A DNA stretch of 5,600 bases from JAWXCH01 sp034440595 (GTDB lineage: Bacteria > Planctomycetota > Planctomycetia > Pirellulales > JALHPA01), in contig JAWXCH010000443.1 in NCBI GenBank assembly GCA_034440595.1, positions 1-5,600 on the forward strand. Direction: 5' to 3'. The notes under the pieces are model-generated. The model ran no database searches and had not been told where the DNA came from. It was given only the letters and a program-made list of their open reading frames with translations. Of this stretch, positions 1 through 5,316 are shown piece by piece. Position 1 is the first letter of the stretch. The number at the start of each line of letters is the position of its first letter. Both the position numbers and the translations under genes were made by a program.

Positions 1-217
1 GAACAGCAGCGACGCTATGGCAACGCGGGCGTGGGATCGGCACATCAGACGAGGTTTCCTGTCAGGTCAGGCAGCAGTCAACACGGCGGGAGAGACACAC
101 GTACCACACTTGCCGGCGAGTGTCTCTGGATAGGAGATTATTTTAGCTGAAGAAGTGGCCGGCTGCACGCATGGCGGGAAATGCGTAAATGGCCCTGGCA
201 GGCGAATTCAAGGCGTT
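1..217. other. flanking region with no recognised gene
   Basis: This stretch lies beyond the stop codon of the serpin gene. All three plus-strand frames stay open for the first 135-150 bases, but none of the short peptides resembles a known protein, and no start or ribosome-binding site supports them. On the minus strand an ATG at 45-43 begins a 15-codon reading frame that leaves the window at position 1. It encodes a short basic start followed by hydrophobic residues (VAIASLLF) and has AGGA 11 bases upstream at 60-57. It could be the signal peptide of the next minus-strand gene, but it is too short to call. The only other structure seen is the inverted repeat at 91-127. Confidence 0.4.
91..127. 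repeat. 8-bp inverted repeat, possible stem-loop
   Basis: AGAGACAC at 91-98 is the exact reverse complement of GTGTCTCT at 120-127, with 21 bases between. It lies about 90 bases beyond the stop of the serpin gene on the minus strand, where an operon terminator could sit. However, no T-run follows on the minus strand and the loop is long, so a classical intrinsic terminator is not supported. Confidence 0.35.
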
Positions 218-1456
218 CTAGCCGTTTTCTGGATTGGTCACACGGCCGAGGAACAAAATCGTCCCTGATTCACGGTCCCGAATCAGAAAAATGAAGGGAC
301 GGTCGACGCGGAATTCAACTGGCTTGAGGGGATCCTCGATCGAGGATATTACATATCCGGTTGTGACCGCGGCGGCCTCGGTTCCCTTCTCGTTGACATC
401 TACAAATGATTGATGAACAACGGCTGAAAGGAACAACGGCTTCTCAGCACTGATACGGGAAAAATCTGCGTTGTCACCATCGAAGGCTAGGTTCATTCCG
501 AGCGCACTCAGAACGTCGTTCAGGTCGAAGGAAGAAGTAAACTTGAACTTTGGTAGATACAGCGTTACTTCTCGTCCTTTGACATCGGCCAGCCATTTTT
601 CAATGTTCTTCGCAGAGAGCTGCCGCTCGACGGCCTCCAGCCCAGCGGTTTTGCTGGGGAGGAGTATGACCATGGAGGCGGCACGTCCTGCCCCTTCATA
701 GGGGAGTTGCAATAGCTCCAGGTCAGGCAACTTGGCATAAAGATGGTCGCGCCGCTGCATCATGGTAGGAACCTCGACCGTGCGCTCTGGCGAAACATGG
801 AACTCAGCGAGCTTTGTACCTCGCAGGTCAAACTCCTCGACCCATTTTGCCTTGAAGTACACTGCGTTTGCTAGAATTAATCGCGTGGTGTCGTTGATGA
901 CGCCGGGTGACACCACTTCCTTGATTTTCCCCTGAGTCTCTTGCTCAACCCAGTCATTGATGGTCTTGGCCGCCGCGGTCGAGTCGGTACTAAAGTCAAC
1001 TTCTCCGATTCCCTCTTTGCTGTTGGCCAGAATCAGTTTCTGAAACGGGGCGAGTAACTTTAAACTGCGATCGGTCCAGACTCGGTTGGCGACTTGCAGG
1101 GTGAACCCGTACTCTTCTGGTGAGCGCAGGGATTCGGCCAGAGCCTGAAAGCCAGATAGCGCTGCTGCCTCGGGCATATCCAGGTGCAAGACATCGCGCA
1201 TTTGATCTCGCGTGTCTCCTTCAGCACCCGCGGAGAGCAAAGCCAGCGAGGACGAGATGCTGTAGGGCGAGAAGAAGAGGTTCTCTGATTTGCCAGCGGC
1301 CAGTTTTTGATACAGCCTGATGGCGAATTCGTTACTAGCCTTGGCAACGTCTTTGGGTTTGCCAACTCCTGTAGCACCTTCTTCCGCCGAGCAACCGACC
1401 AGCGACCCCAGCGCAACCGTCAGACATAAAAGAACAGACCAATAAAAGCGACGCAT
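218..1456 (-). CDS. serpin-family protease inhibitor, predicted lipoprotein
   Basis: A 412-residue serpin (Pfam Serpin, MEROPS I4), full length for the family. Residues 1-22 form a lipoprotein signal peptide: MRRFYW, a hydrophobic stretch, then lipobox LVGC with Cys22 as lipidation site. The product should therefore be membrane-anchored outside the cytoplasm. Serpin signatures follow in order: FSPYSI (62-67), NDWVEQETQGKI (167-178), LANAVYFKAKW (195-205), LPKFKF (301-306), the hinge NEKGTEAAAVT (355-365) and DRPFIFLI (385-392). The hinge has Gly at P15, Thr at P14 and small residues at P12-P10, the pattern of inhibitory serpins that trap serine or cysteine proteases by loop insertion. Counting from the hinge puts P1 at about Ser372, but the loop is about four residues longer than in alpha-1-antitrypsin, so the target protease cannot be predicted. 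The start is ATG at 1456 with a strong GGGGAGGGG ribosome-binding site ending 4 bases upstream. It is the last gene of the probable operon, 90 bp after the DUF1559 gene. Confidence 0.95.
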   Translation of the reverse strand: MRRFYWSVLLCLTVALGSLVGCSAEEGATGVGKPKDVAKASNEFAIRLYQKLAAGKSENLFFSPYSISSSLALLSAGAEGDTRDQMRDVLHLDMPEAAALSGFQALAESLRSPEEYGFTLQVANRVWTDRSLKLLAPFQKLILANSKEGIGEVDFSTDSTAAAKTINDWVEQETQGKIKEVVSPGVINDTTRLILANAVYFKAKWVEEFDLRGTKLAEFHVSPERTVEVPTMMQRRDHLYAKLPDLELLQLPYEGAGRAASMVILLPSKTAGLEAVERQLSAKNIEKWLADVKGREVTLYLPKFKFTSSFDLNDVLSALGMNLAFDGDNADFSRISAEKPLFLSAVVHQSFVDVNEKGTEAAAVTTGYVISSIEDPLKPVEFRVDRPFIFLIRDRESGTILFLGRVTNPENG

Positions 1457-1460
1457 AGTA

Positions 1461-1469
1461 CCCCTCCCC
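1461..1469 (-). promoter_or_regulatory. strong ribosome-binding site of the serpin gene
   Basis: Read on the minus strand this is GGGGAGGGG, ending 4 bases before the ATG, with its GGAGG core about 6-7 bases away. It is clearly stronger than the sites before the other genes here (the 1547-2599 gene and cmk have no convincing one). This fixes the serpin start and suggests the last gene can be translated efficiently from a shared transcript. Confidence 0.7.
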
Positions 1470-1546
1470 GAGTTGAGATTTGGTTGATTAGCAGCCTTCT
1501 TTGTCGGCTATGCCAGAGTACGGGTCAAGTCTTCGCCGCAGAATGG

Positions 1547-2599
1547 CTATTTGGCAGCTTTCGGCTTATCAATCGGCGGAACACCTCGCACCAACTTTTG
1601 CCATTCGGCATGTGTGTACGGATCGGGATCGGCTGCCCGACCATTTCTCGTTAGACGATTACGAAGTCCTTCTTCCGAAATCTTCGCATCAACGAACGGT
1701 GCACCACCATCGGCAAAAGCGGTCAAGAAACCTCCCTTTCGCAATCCAACGAGCTGCTTCACTGCATCTTTAGTGTCGATTGGAAAATCTGCCGGTTTCG
1801 TCCATTCGACAGCGAGGCCATCGGGAACTTCAACTAGCATGATGGTCTTAGAAGTTCCATCCGGAAAGTCTCCGAACGTATTTGCACCTTTTTCCGGAAA
1901 TGCTGCTCCAGCTCCCACGACGCCGAGATAATTCGTCTTGCCAGGATCCGATTTGCTACCCGGCGCGCGGAAGACATTTGGTATCAGCGGGATGAGTTTG
2001 CGGTTCTGCTCGCTGTCCCAAGGTTCATTCAACTTGAACTTCTTGAACAGTTCTTGCTCACCGAGAATCGGCAGCAGCCGCACTCGCCAACTGAGATATG
2101 GACTCTCTTTATGGACCTTGAAGGGGTCCTTGTCATAGTGGTTGCCAAAATAAGTTGGCGGGAAATGATCGGCAATGTCATGATAAGTATGCAGTGCCTT
2201 CATCAACCGCTGTAGATTTTCGACCGATTGGTGCAGGTTGGCTTCCTCGGGCGTAAGTCCCTTCTCGGCAAGTGGTTCTGTTGGTGCCGGTGGTGTTGGC
2301 TCAGTAGCTTTAATAGGGTGCTGCTTCGCTGTATCATTTGGCGGTAGTGGACTACTGCTTGGCTTTTCCGTATTTGCTGGCACCGATTCTTCGGCCACCA
2401 AACGCCAGGGAACCACAGCAATCAATGTCACCAATAGAAGTGCCGTTGATACCGCCGCTCCCCGCCGTCGCGAAAGCTCTTTAACCTGTCCCATACTTTC
2501 AATCCTCCGTTTCAGTGTGCGGTAATTGCCCTCGACACCGACAGCGGCGAGGTTGTGGAAGGGATCGTGATCCTTCAGTAAATTCAGAATCCAATTCAT
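1547..2599 (-). CDS. membrane-anchored DUF1559 protein, peptidase-less paralogue of the M56 sensor
   Basis: A 350-residue protein that matches only the C-terminal part of its upstream neighbour (2656-4563). Residues 1-46 are basic and probably cytoplasmic, including NYRTLKRRIESMG (25-37), identical to the neighbour. A transmembrane helix spans about 47-65 and ends in VVPWRLVAEE, also shared. A Pro/Thr-rich linker (about 73-112) leads to a DUF1559 domain (about 118-310) with DHFPP (144-148), LSWRVRLLP (169-177), PWDSE (193-197), FRAPGS (210-215), TNYLG (222-226) and RKGGFLTAFADG (287-298). My hand count over 169-320 gives about 103 of 152 identities with the neighbour, without gaps. The HELGH peptidase domain is absent. 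DUF1559 has no established biochemical function. The reading frame is intact over 350 codons, which argues against simple decay. The start at 2599 is the first ATG, but its ribosome-binding site is weak (AAGG about 11 bases upstream), so the exact start is uncertain. The gene lies 56 bp after the M56 gene and 90 bp before the serpin gene. It may be a second receptor, a decoy or a partial-duplication relic. Confidence 0.85.
   Translation of the reverse strand: MNWILNLLKDHDPFHNLAAVGVEGNYRTLKRRIESMGQVKELSRRRGAAVSTALLLVTLIAVVPWRLVAEESVPANTEKPSSSPLPPNDTAKQHPIKATEPTPPAPTEPLAEKGLTPEEANLHQSVENLQRLMKALHTYHDIADHFPPTYFGNHYDKDPFKVHKESPYLSWRVRLLPILGEQELFKKFKLNEPWDSEQNRKLIPLIPNVFRAPGSKSDPGKTNYLGVVGAGAAFPEKGANTFGDFPDGTSKTIMLVEVPDGLAVEWTKPADFPIDTKDAVKQLVGLRKGGFLTAFADGGAPFVDAKISEEGLRNRLTRNGRAADPDPYTHAEWQKLVRGVPPIDKPKAAK
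2488..2527. repeat. 40-bp near-identical block, copy 1 (paralogous gene segment)
   Basis: This block matches 3561-3600 at 38 of 40 bases by my count, in the same orientation and 1073 bp apart. It codes for YRTLKRRIESMG in both DUF1559 genes. It marks the start of the homologous part of the tandem pair, just before the transmembrane helix. Its base-level identity is higher than that of the surrounding homologous sequence. Confidence 0.8.
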
Positions 2600-2655
2600 C
2601 GTCCGGCGGCCTTAATTGAAAACGGATAAACCTTGGGCGCCACTTCCGCTCTGAG

Positions 2656-4563
2656 CTACCATCCTTTGTCGGAACGCGGATTGGGCAGCCGATGTATCTT
2701 TATCTCCTCCCCGTGGAGATCCCGACCGTCAATCGTCATCCGGGTATGTAACTGTTCTTCTGAGATGTCATTGTCAATGAACGCTGGGCCATTATCCGCA
2801 AAAATGACCAAGAATCCTCCTTTGCGAAAATCAACTAAGCTTTTCACTAAATCTCGTCGGTCAATCGGAAAATCATCTGGCCTGGTCCATTCAACGGCGA
2901 GACTGTCGGGCACTTCAACGAGCGCGATCGAGTTTGAAATTCCGTCGCGAAAGTTACCGCTCCTATTGGACCCCTTAGATGGAAACGCCGCATGCGCGCC
3001 AACTATGCCGAGATAGTTTGTCTTGCCCGCAGCGGCCTTGCTGCCCGGCGCACGAAATACGTCTGGCATCAGCGGAATCAGCTTTTTGTTGTGCTCGCTG
3101 TCCCATGGTTCATAGAGATTGAATTTCGAGTAGAGATCCTTTTTTCCTAGCAGTGGCAATAGTCGGACACGCCAACTCAAGTGTGGCGCGTCGTAAGTCG
3201 TTCCATTTATTTCATCATATGCGTACCCGGACTTTGCAGGAGGAAAATGATCGGCAATGTCATAAAAATCGTACATTGCCAACATCAGTTCTTGCAGGTT
3301 CTTAGCAGACTTGCGAATTAATTCCTTGTCTGGATTGTCGGCAAGCGCGCCTTTGGCCCGGTTTTTGTCTCCATTCTTGGCTGCCTTTGAGGCGTCAGTC
3401 TCCTGATTTGTTTCTTTGGTCGTCGCATTCTTTTCTGAAGCATCCGCTGCCTTGGTTCCCTCTTCTGCCACTAGCCGCCACGGCACGACCGCAAGCAGAG
3501 ACACCGCTGCTATTGTTAATGCAGCAACCACCAACCTCCGCTGCGAAAAGTTTCTAACCCGTCCCATACTTTCAATCCTCCGTTTGAGTGTGCGGTAGTT
3601 CCCCAGGATTCCGGCCGTTGAGACTCCATGCGCCGCGACCGAAGTGTTACGAGATAGTTTTAGAAGCAAGTGCCCGTACTCGGCGGGGCGTGCCGCTTGC
3701 CGCTGAATGAGCAGCTCATCGCAGGCAGCTTCTTGCACATCCCCCCAGACGCGGCGCAGTAGCCAGATCGCCGGATGAAAATAGAGCGCCAGCGTCACCA
3801 GCGCCGGTAACCAGTTCCAGAGCAGGTCATGCCGCTTCATGTGCCCTAGCTCATGCTCAATCATCAGCCGCAGTTCGGTCGGCGAGAACTTCTCGCGTTC
3901 GACAGGCAACAGAATCACGGGCCGAATAATGCCGGCCAGCAGCGGAACCGTCGGGCTGGTCGAGATGCGTAGCTGCGGCAGTCGGCGGACTTGCAGGCGA
4001 GCGGCACCTTCCTGCAAATATGTTTGCAACTCCGGATCGTCGCACGGCTGCGAAGCACGGCGCAACGCGGCCACCTGTGCGAACTGCCGCACGATGAGCA
4101 GCACACAGCCGACAAAGCCAACAGTCCAACAAGCGAGTAGCGCCGTCGGCCAAGAGGGTGAAGCCTTGTTTGGAAACGACGGGCCTGTTTTCACCTCAGC
4201 CATATTGTCCGGTGCCACGACCGGACCTGATTCAACCGGTGTGTATATTGAGTTGTCAGGCACTTCGATCGGTGGTAATTTCTCAGCAACAACTGGCGGC
4301 GATACTGCAATCGGCTGCGGGGCCGGCAAAATCGCCAGTTCAATCGGCGTTGGCCAGAGCAATACCACGAGCAGCTTGCAGCAGACCAGCCGCCAGACCC
4401 AGGCCTGAAACCGGGGCGAAATGGAATGGATCGATCGCAGCAACAACCAGACCAGCGGAACAATTATCGCCGCGACGAGCGAAGCCTCCCAAAGTCGTGC
4501 GAGCCACGGCTCGGCGGACTGGAATTCCGCATCAGGGAGTAGTGCGTTCCAAAATTCGATCAT
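2656..4563 (-). CDS. BlaR1-like M56 zinc metallopeptidase fused to a DUF1559 sensor domain
   Basis: A 635-residue membrane sensor-protease. Hydrophobic helices lie at about 24-42, 52-70, 138-158, 249-269 and 344-362. The M56 peptidase domain carries HELGH (237-241; two zinc-binding His and catalytic Glu238) and EAACDE (278-283), whose Glu278 is the likely third zinc ligand, as in BlaR1/MecR1. After the last helix come a Lys/Ala/Glu-rich linker (about 368-412) and a DUF1559 domain (about 413-600) with DHFPP (438-442), LSWRVRLLP (462-470), PWDSE (486-490), FRAPGS (503-508) and TNYLG (515-519). In BlaR1 this position outside the membrane holds a penicillin-binding sensor. No such domain is present here, so beta-lactam sensing is unlikely and the signal is unknown. 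By family analogy, activation should lead to inactivation of the repressor encoded just upstream. The start codon overlaps the repressor stop as ATGA (4560-4563), which implies translational coupling and a shared pathway. The peptidase motifs are intact. The end of the DUF1559 domain reads FADN (588-591) where the paralogue has FADG. Confidence 0.93.
   Translation of the reverse strand: MIEFWNALLPDAEFQSAEPWLARLWEASLVAAIIVPLVWLLLRSIHSISPRFQAWVWRLVCCKLLVVLLWPTPIELAILPAPQPIAVSPPVVAEKLPPIEVPDNSIYTPVESGPVVAPDNMAEVKTGPSFPNKASPSWPTALLACWTVGFVGCVLLIVRQFAQVAALRRASQPCDDPELQTYLQEGAARLQVRRLPQLRISTSPTVPLLAGIIRPVILLPVEREKFSPTELRLMIEHELGHMKRHDLLWNWLPALVTLALYFHPAIWLLRRVWGDVQEAACDELLIQRQAARPAEYGHLLLKLSRNTSVAAHGVSTAGILGNYRTLKRRIESMGRVRNFSQRRLVVAALTIAAVSLLAVVPWRLVAEEGTKAADASEKNATTKETNQETDASKAAKNGDKNRAKGALADNPDKELIRKSAKNLQELMLAMYDFYDIADHFPPAKSGYAYDEINGTTYDAPHLSWRVRLLPLLGKKDLYSKFNLYEPWDSEHNKKLIPLMPDVFRAPGSKAAAGKTNYLGIVGAHAAFPSKGSNRSGNFRDGISNSIALVEVPDSLAVEWTRPDDFPIDRRDLVKSLVDFRKGGFLVIFADNGPAFIDNDISEEQLHTRMTIDGRDLHGEEIKIHRLPNPRSDKGW
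3561..3600. repeat. 40-bp near-identical block, copy 2 (paralogous gene segment)
   Basis: This is the partner of 2488-2527, differing at two positions. It lies inside the M56 gene, between the peptidase domain and the last transmembrane helix, and encodes the basic segment up to Gly334. It most likely reflects partial tandem duplication, not a mobile repeat. Confidence 0.8.
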
Positions 4564-4955
4564 GACCGGTCCCCCGATTGCTGTTCAATGCGAGCCAGTA
4601 ACTCCTCCAACTTCTGCACTTCTTCACCCGTCAGATCCGACGACTGTGAAAGGTAGGCAACAAAGGGGGAGACACTGCCACCTAGTACATCATCCACGAA
4701 ATCGCCAACCAACGAGCGCAGCAACTCCGCCTTGGAGATCGTCGCACGGTAGCGATGTATACCCTCGACCTTGCGGCGCGACAGATATCCCTTGGCACGA
4801 AGCCGCTCCATGACGGTTAGCAAGGTCGTGCGTGCCTGGCCAGAGATATTGGCAAAGTGATCTGCCACTTCGCGCACACTGCTGGCCGGGTGATCGGCCA
4901 CAAACTGGAGCGTCTCCAGTTCCAGCTTGCCCAGTGTTTCTCGTTTGCGTGCCAT
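4560..4955 (-). CDS. BlaI/MecI-family winged-helix transcriptional repressor
   Basis: A 131-residue protein of the penicillinase-repressor family (Pfam Penicillinase_R), normal in length. Residues 1-75 form the DNA-binding winged helix: LGKLELETLQFV (8-19), helix VREVADHFA (27-35), the recognition helix ARTTLLTVMERLRAKGYL (41-58) and a wing RRKVEGIHRYR (60-70). Residues about 76-125 form the dimerisation helices. Family members bind dyad operators as dimers and are inactivated by a partner M56 membrane protease. The partner gene overlaps by 4 bp. In staphylococcal BlaI/MecI, cleavage occurs at Asn101-Phe102. The equivalent place here appears to be Pro97-Phe98 (alignment by eye). The start is ATG at 4955 with AGGA 9 bases upstream (4968-4965). 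Two matching dyads at 5000-5015 and 5045-5060 suggest autoregulation. The regulated genes include no beta-lactamase in this window, so the target process is different or unknown. Confidence 0.93.
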   Translation of the reverse strand: MARKRETLGKLELETLQFVADHPASSVREVADHFANISGQARTTLLTVMERLRAKGYLSRRKVEGIHRYRATISKAELLRSLVGDFVDDVLGGSVSPFVAYLSQSSDLTGEEVQKLEELLARIEQQSGDRS

Positions 4956-4999
4956 GCGGCAGATTCCTACAGTGATGGCCTGACACCTCGAACGATTCT

Positions 5000-5015
5000 G
5001 ACTACGACCGTAGCC
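5000..5015. promoter_or_regulatory. probable BlaI-type operator O2
   Basis: GACTACGACCGTAGCC is an imperfect dyad with 6-bp arms and a 4-bp centre, with one arm mismatch. It copies the perfect site at 5045-5060, and both are preceded by ATTC plus one base. It would cover about +2 to +17 of the predicted repressor transcript. The GACTAC/GTAGTC arms resemble BlaI-family TAC/GTA-type dyads. Assignment to this repressor is inference from position and duplication. Confidence 0.7.
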
Positions 5016-5023
5016 ACATCTGC

Positions 5024-5052
5024 ACCATAACCGACAGCAATTCAGACTACAA
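5024..5052 (-). promoter_or_regulatory. predicted sigma70-type promoter of the repressor operon
   Basis: On the minus strand, TTGTAG (5052-5047) is followed by a 17-base spacer and TATGGT (5029-5024). Each hexamer matches the sigma70 consensus at four of six positions, and spacing is ideal. Transcription would start near 5017, leaving a leader of about 60 bases. The -35 box lies inside the operator at 5045-5060, and the second operator covers the start site, as expected for a repressed promoter. An A-run on the minus strand (5071-5064) lies upstream of the -35 box and could act as an UP-like element. Confidence 0.55.
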
Positions 5053-5060
5053 TAGTAGTC
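5045..5060. promoter_or_regulatory. probable BlaI-type operator O1, perfect dyad
   Basis: GACTACAATAGTAGTC has perfect 6-bp inverted arms around a 4-bp centre. It lies 45 bp, centre to centre, from the second copy at 5000-5015 and overlaps the predicted -35 box. Eight T residues follow on the plus strand (5064-5071), so the site also looks superficially like a weak terminator. The second copy without a T-run favours an operator. Confidence 0.78.
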
Positions 5061-5095
5061 AGATTTTTTTTGGAAGAACTTTTCTGGCTGGTCGT

Positions 5096-5114
5096 GGGTG
5101 CGTTTCGCGTACCC
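5096..5114. repeat. short palindromic repeat, GCGTTTCGCG type, copy 1
   Basis: GGGTGCGTTTCGCGTACCC can fold into a 7-bp stem, with one G-T wobble, around a short loop. Related copies lie at 5161-5177 and 5248-5268. Such GGTGCGTTTCRCGYACC-like sequences resemble intergenic dispersed repeats, from general recall. Genome-wide copy number cannot be judged from this window. Confidence 0.5.
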
Positions 5115-5124
5115 TCCAAACTGG

Positions 5125-5144
5125 ATTCCCGCGTGCGCGGGAAT
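5125..5144. repeat. dispersed palindromic repeat of the ATTCCC...GGGAAT type
   Basis: ATTCCCGCGTGCGCGGGAAT is an 8-bp perfect stem around GTGC, within CTGGATTCCCGC...GGGAATGACG. This matches a widespread class of intergenic palindromes (neisserial dRS3-like). When translated they give the false peptide FPRTRES, and that peptide appears here on the minus strand. It could fold in a transcript, but no T-run makes it a terminator. Confidence 0.65.
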
Positions 5145-5160
5145 GACGAGGAAATGCCGT

Positions 5161-5177
5161 GGTACGTTTCGCGCACC
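5161..5177. repeat. short palindromic repeat, GCGTTTCGCG type, copy 2
   Basis: GGTACGTTTCGCGCACC shares CGTTTCGCG with copy 1 and has its arm bases interchanged relative to it (GGTACG/CGCACC against GGTGCG/CGTACC). Copies 1 and 2 flank the ATTCCC palindrome, so this intergenic space looks like a mosaic of short repeats. Confidence 0.45.
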
Positions 5178-5247
5178 GGGCGATTGGGATGCAGGCCGTC
5201 CTTCAGTGGCTGGGCCGCGATGGCGTGCAAGCTCGAACAGAGTTAGC

Positions 5248-5268
5248 GGTGCGTTTCACGGCCCCTAC
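5248..5268. repeat. short repeat, GCGTTTCACG type, copy 3
   Basis: This copy begins GGTGCGTTTCACG and continues into GCCCCTAC. It is a more diverged member of the same set, with the right arm no longer complementary to the left. It lies 49 bases before the cmk start codon and could be in the cmk leader, depending on where that gene's promoter is. Confidence 0.4.
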
Positions 5269-5316
5269 AAGGCTCTCCGCTGGATAATTCCGGCAATATC
5301 CCGTATTCTGCACCGC

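Noticed and set aside
91..127. Intrinsic terminator for the minus-strand operon
   Set aside because: The stem is perfect but only 8 bp with a 21-base loop, and no T-run follows on the minus strand.
1..150. Plus-strand coding tail entering from the left (open to a TGA at 148-150)
   Set aside because: All three plus frames are open here, so the openness is not informative, and none of the peptides resembles a known protein end.
1457..1546. Separate promoter for the serpin gene
   Set aside because: A TTGACC hexamer occurs on the minus strand at 1528-1523, but no good -10 box follows at 16-18 bases, and no GACTAC-type dyad is present. A promoter cannot be excluded but is not supported.
3839..4408. 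189-codon plus-strand frame opposite the M56 gene
   Set aside because: It is antisense to a clearly conserved peptidase domain (HELGH, EAACDE), and the translation looks like low-complexity shadow sequence with no recognisable domain.
2656..4955. Classical beta-lactam resistance regulator pair (BlaR1/BlaI controlling a beta-lactamase)
   Set aside because: The sensor lacks a penicillin-binding domain and no beta-lactamase gene is in the window. Only the repressor and peptidase modules are shared with that system.
5042..5230. 62-codon minus-strand reading frame between the repressor and cmk
   Set aside because: It runs through the operator and the palindromic repeat. Its FPRTRESS segment is the usual false translation of the ATTCCC...GGGAAT repeat, and the peptide otherwise resembles nothing.
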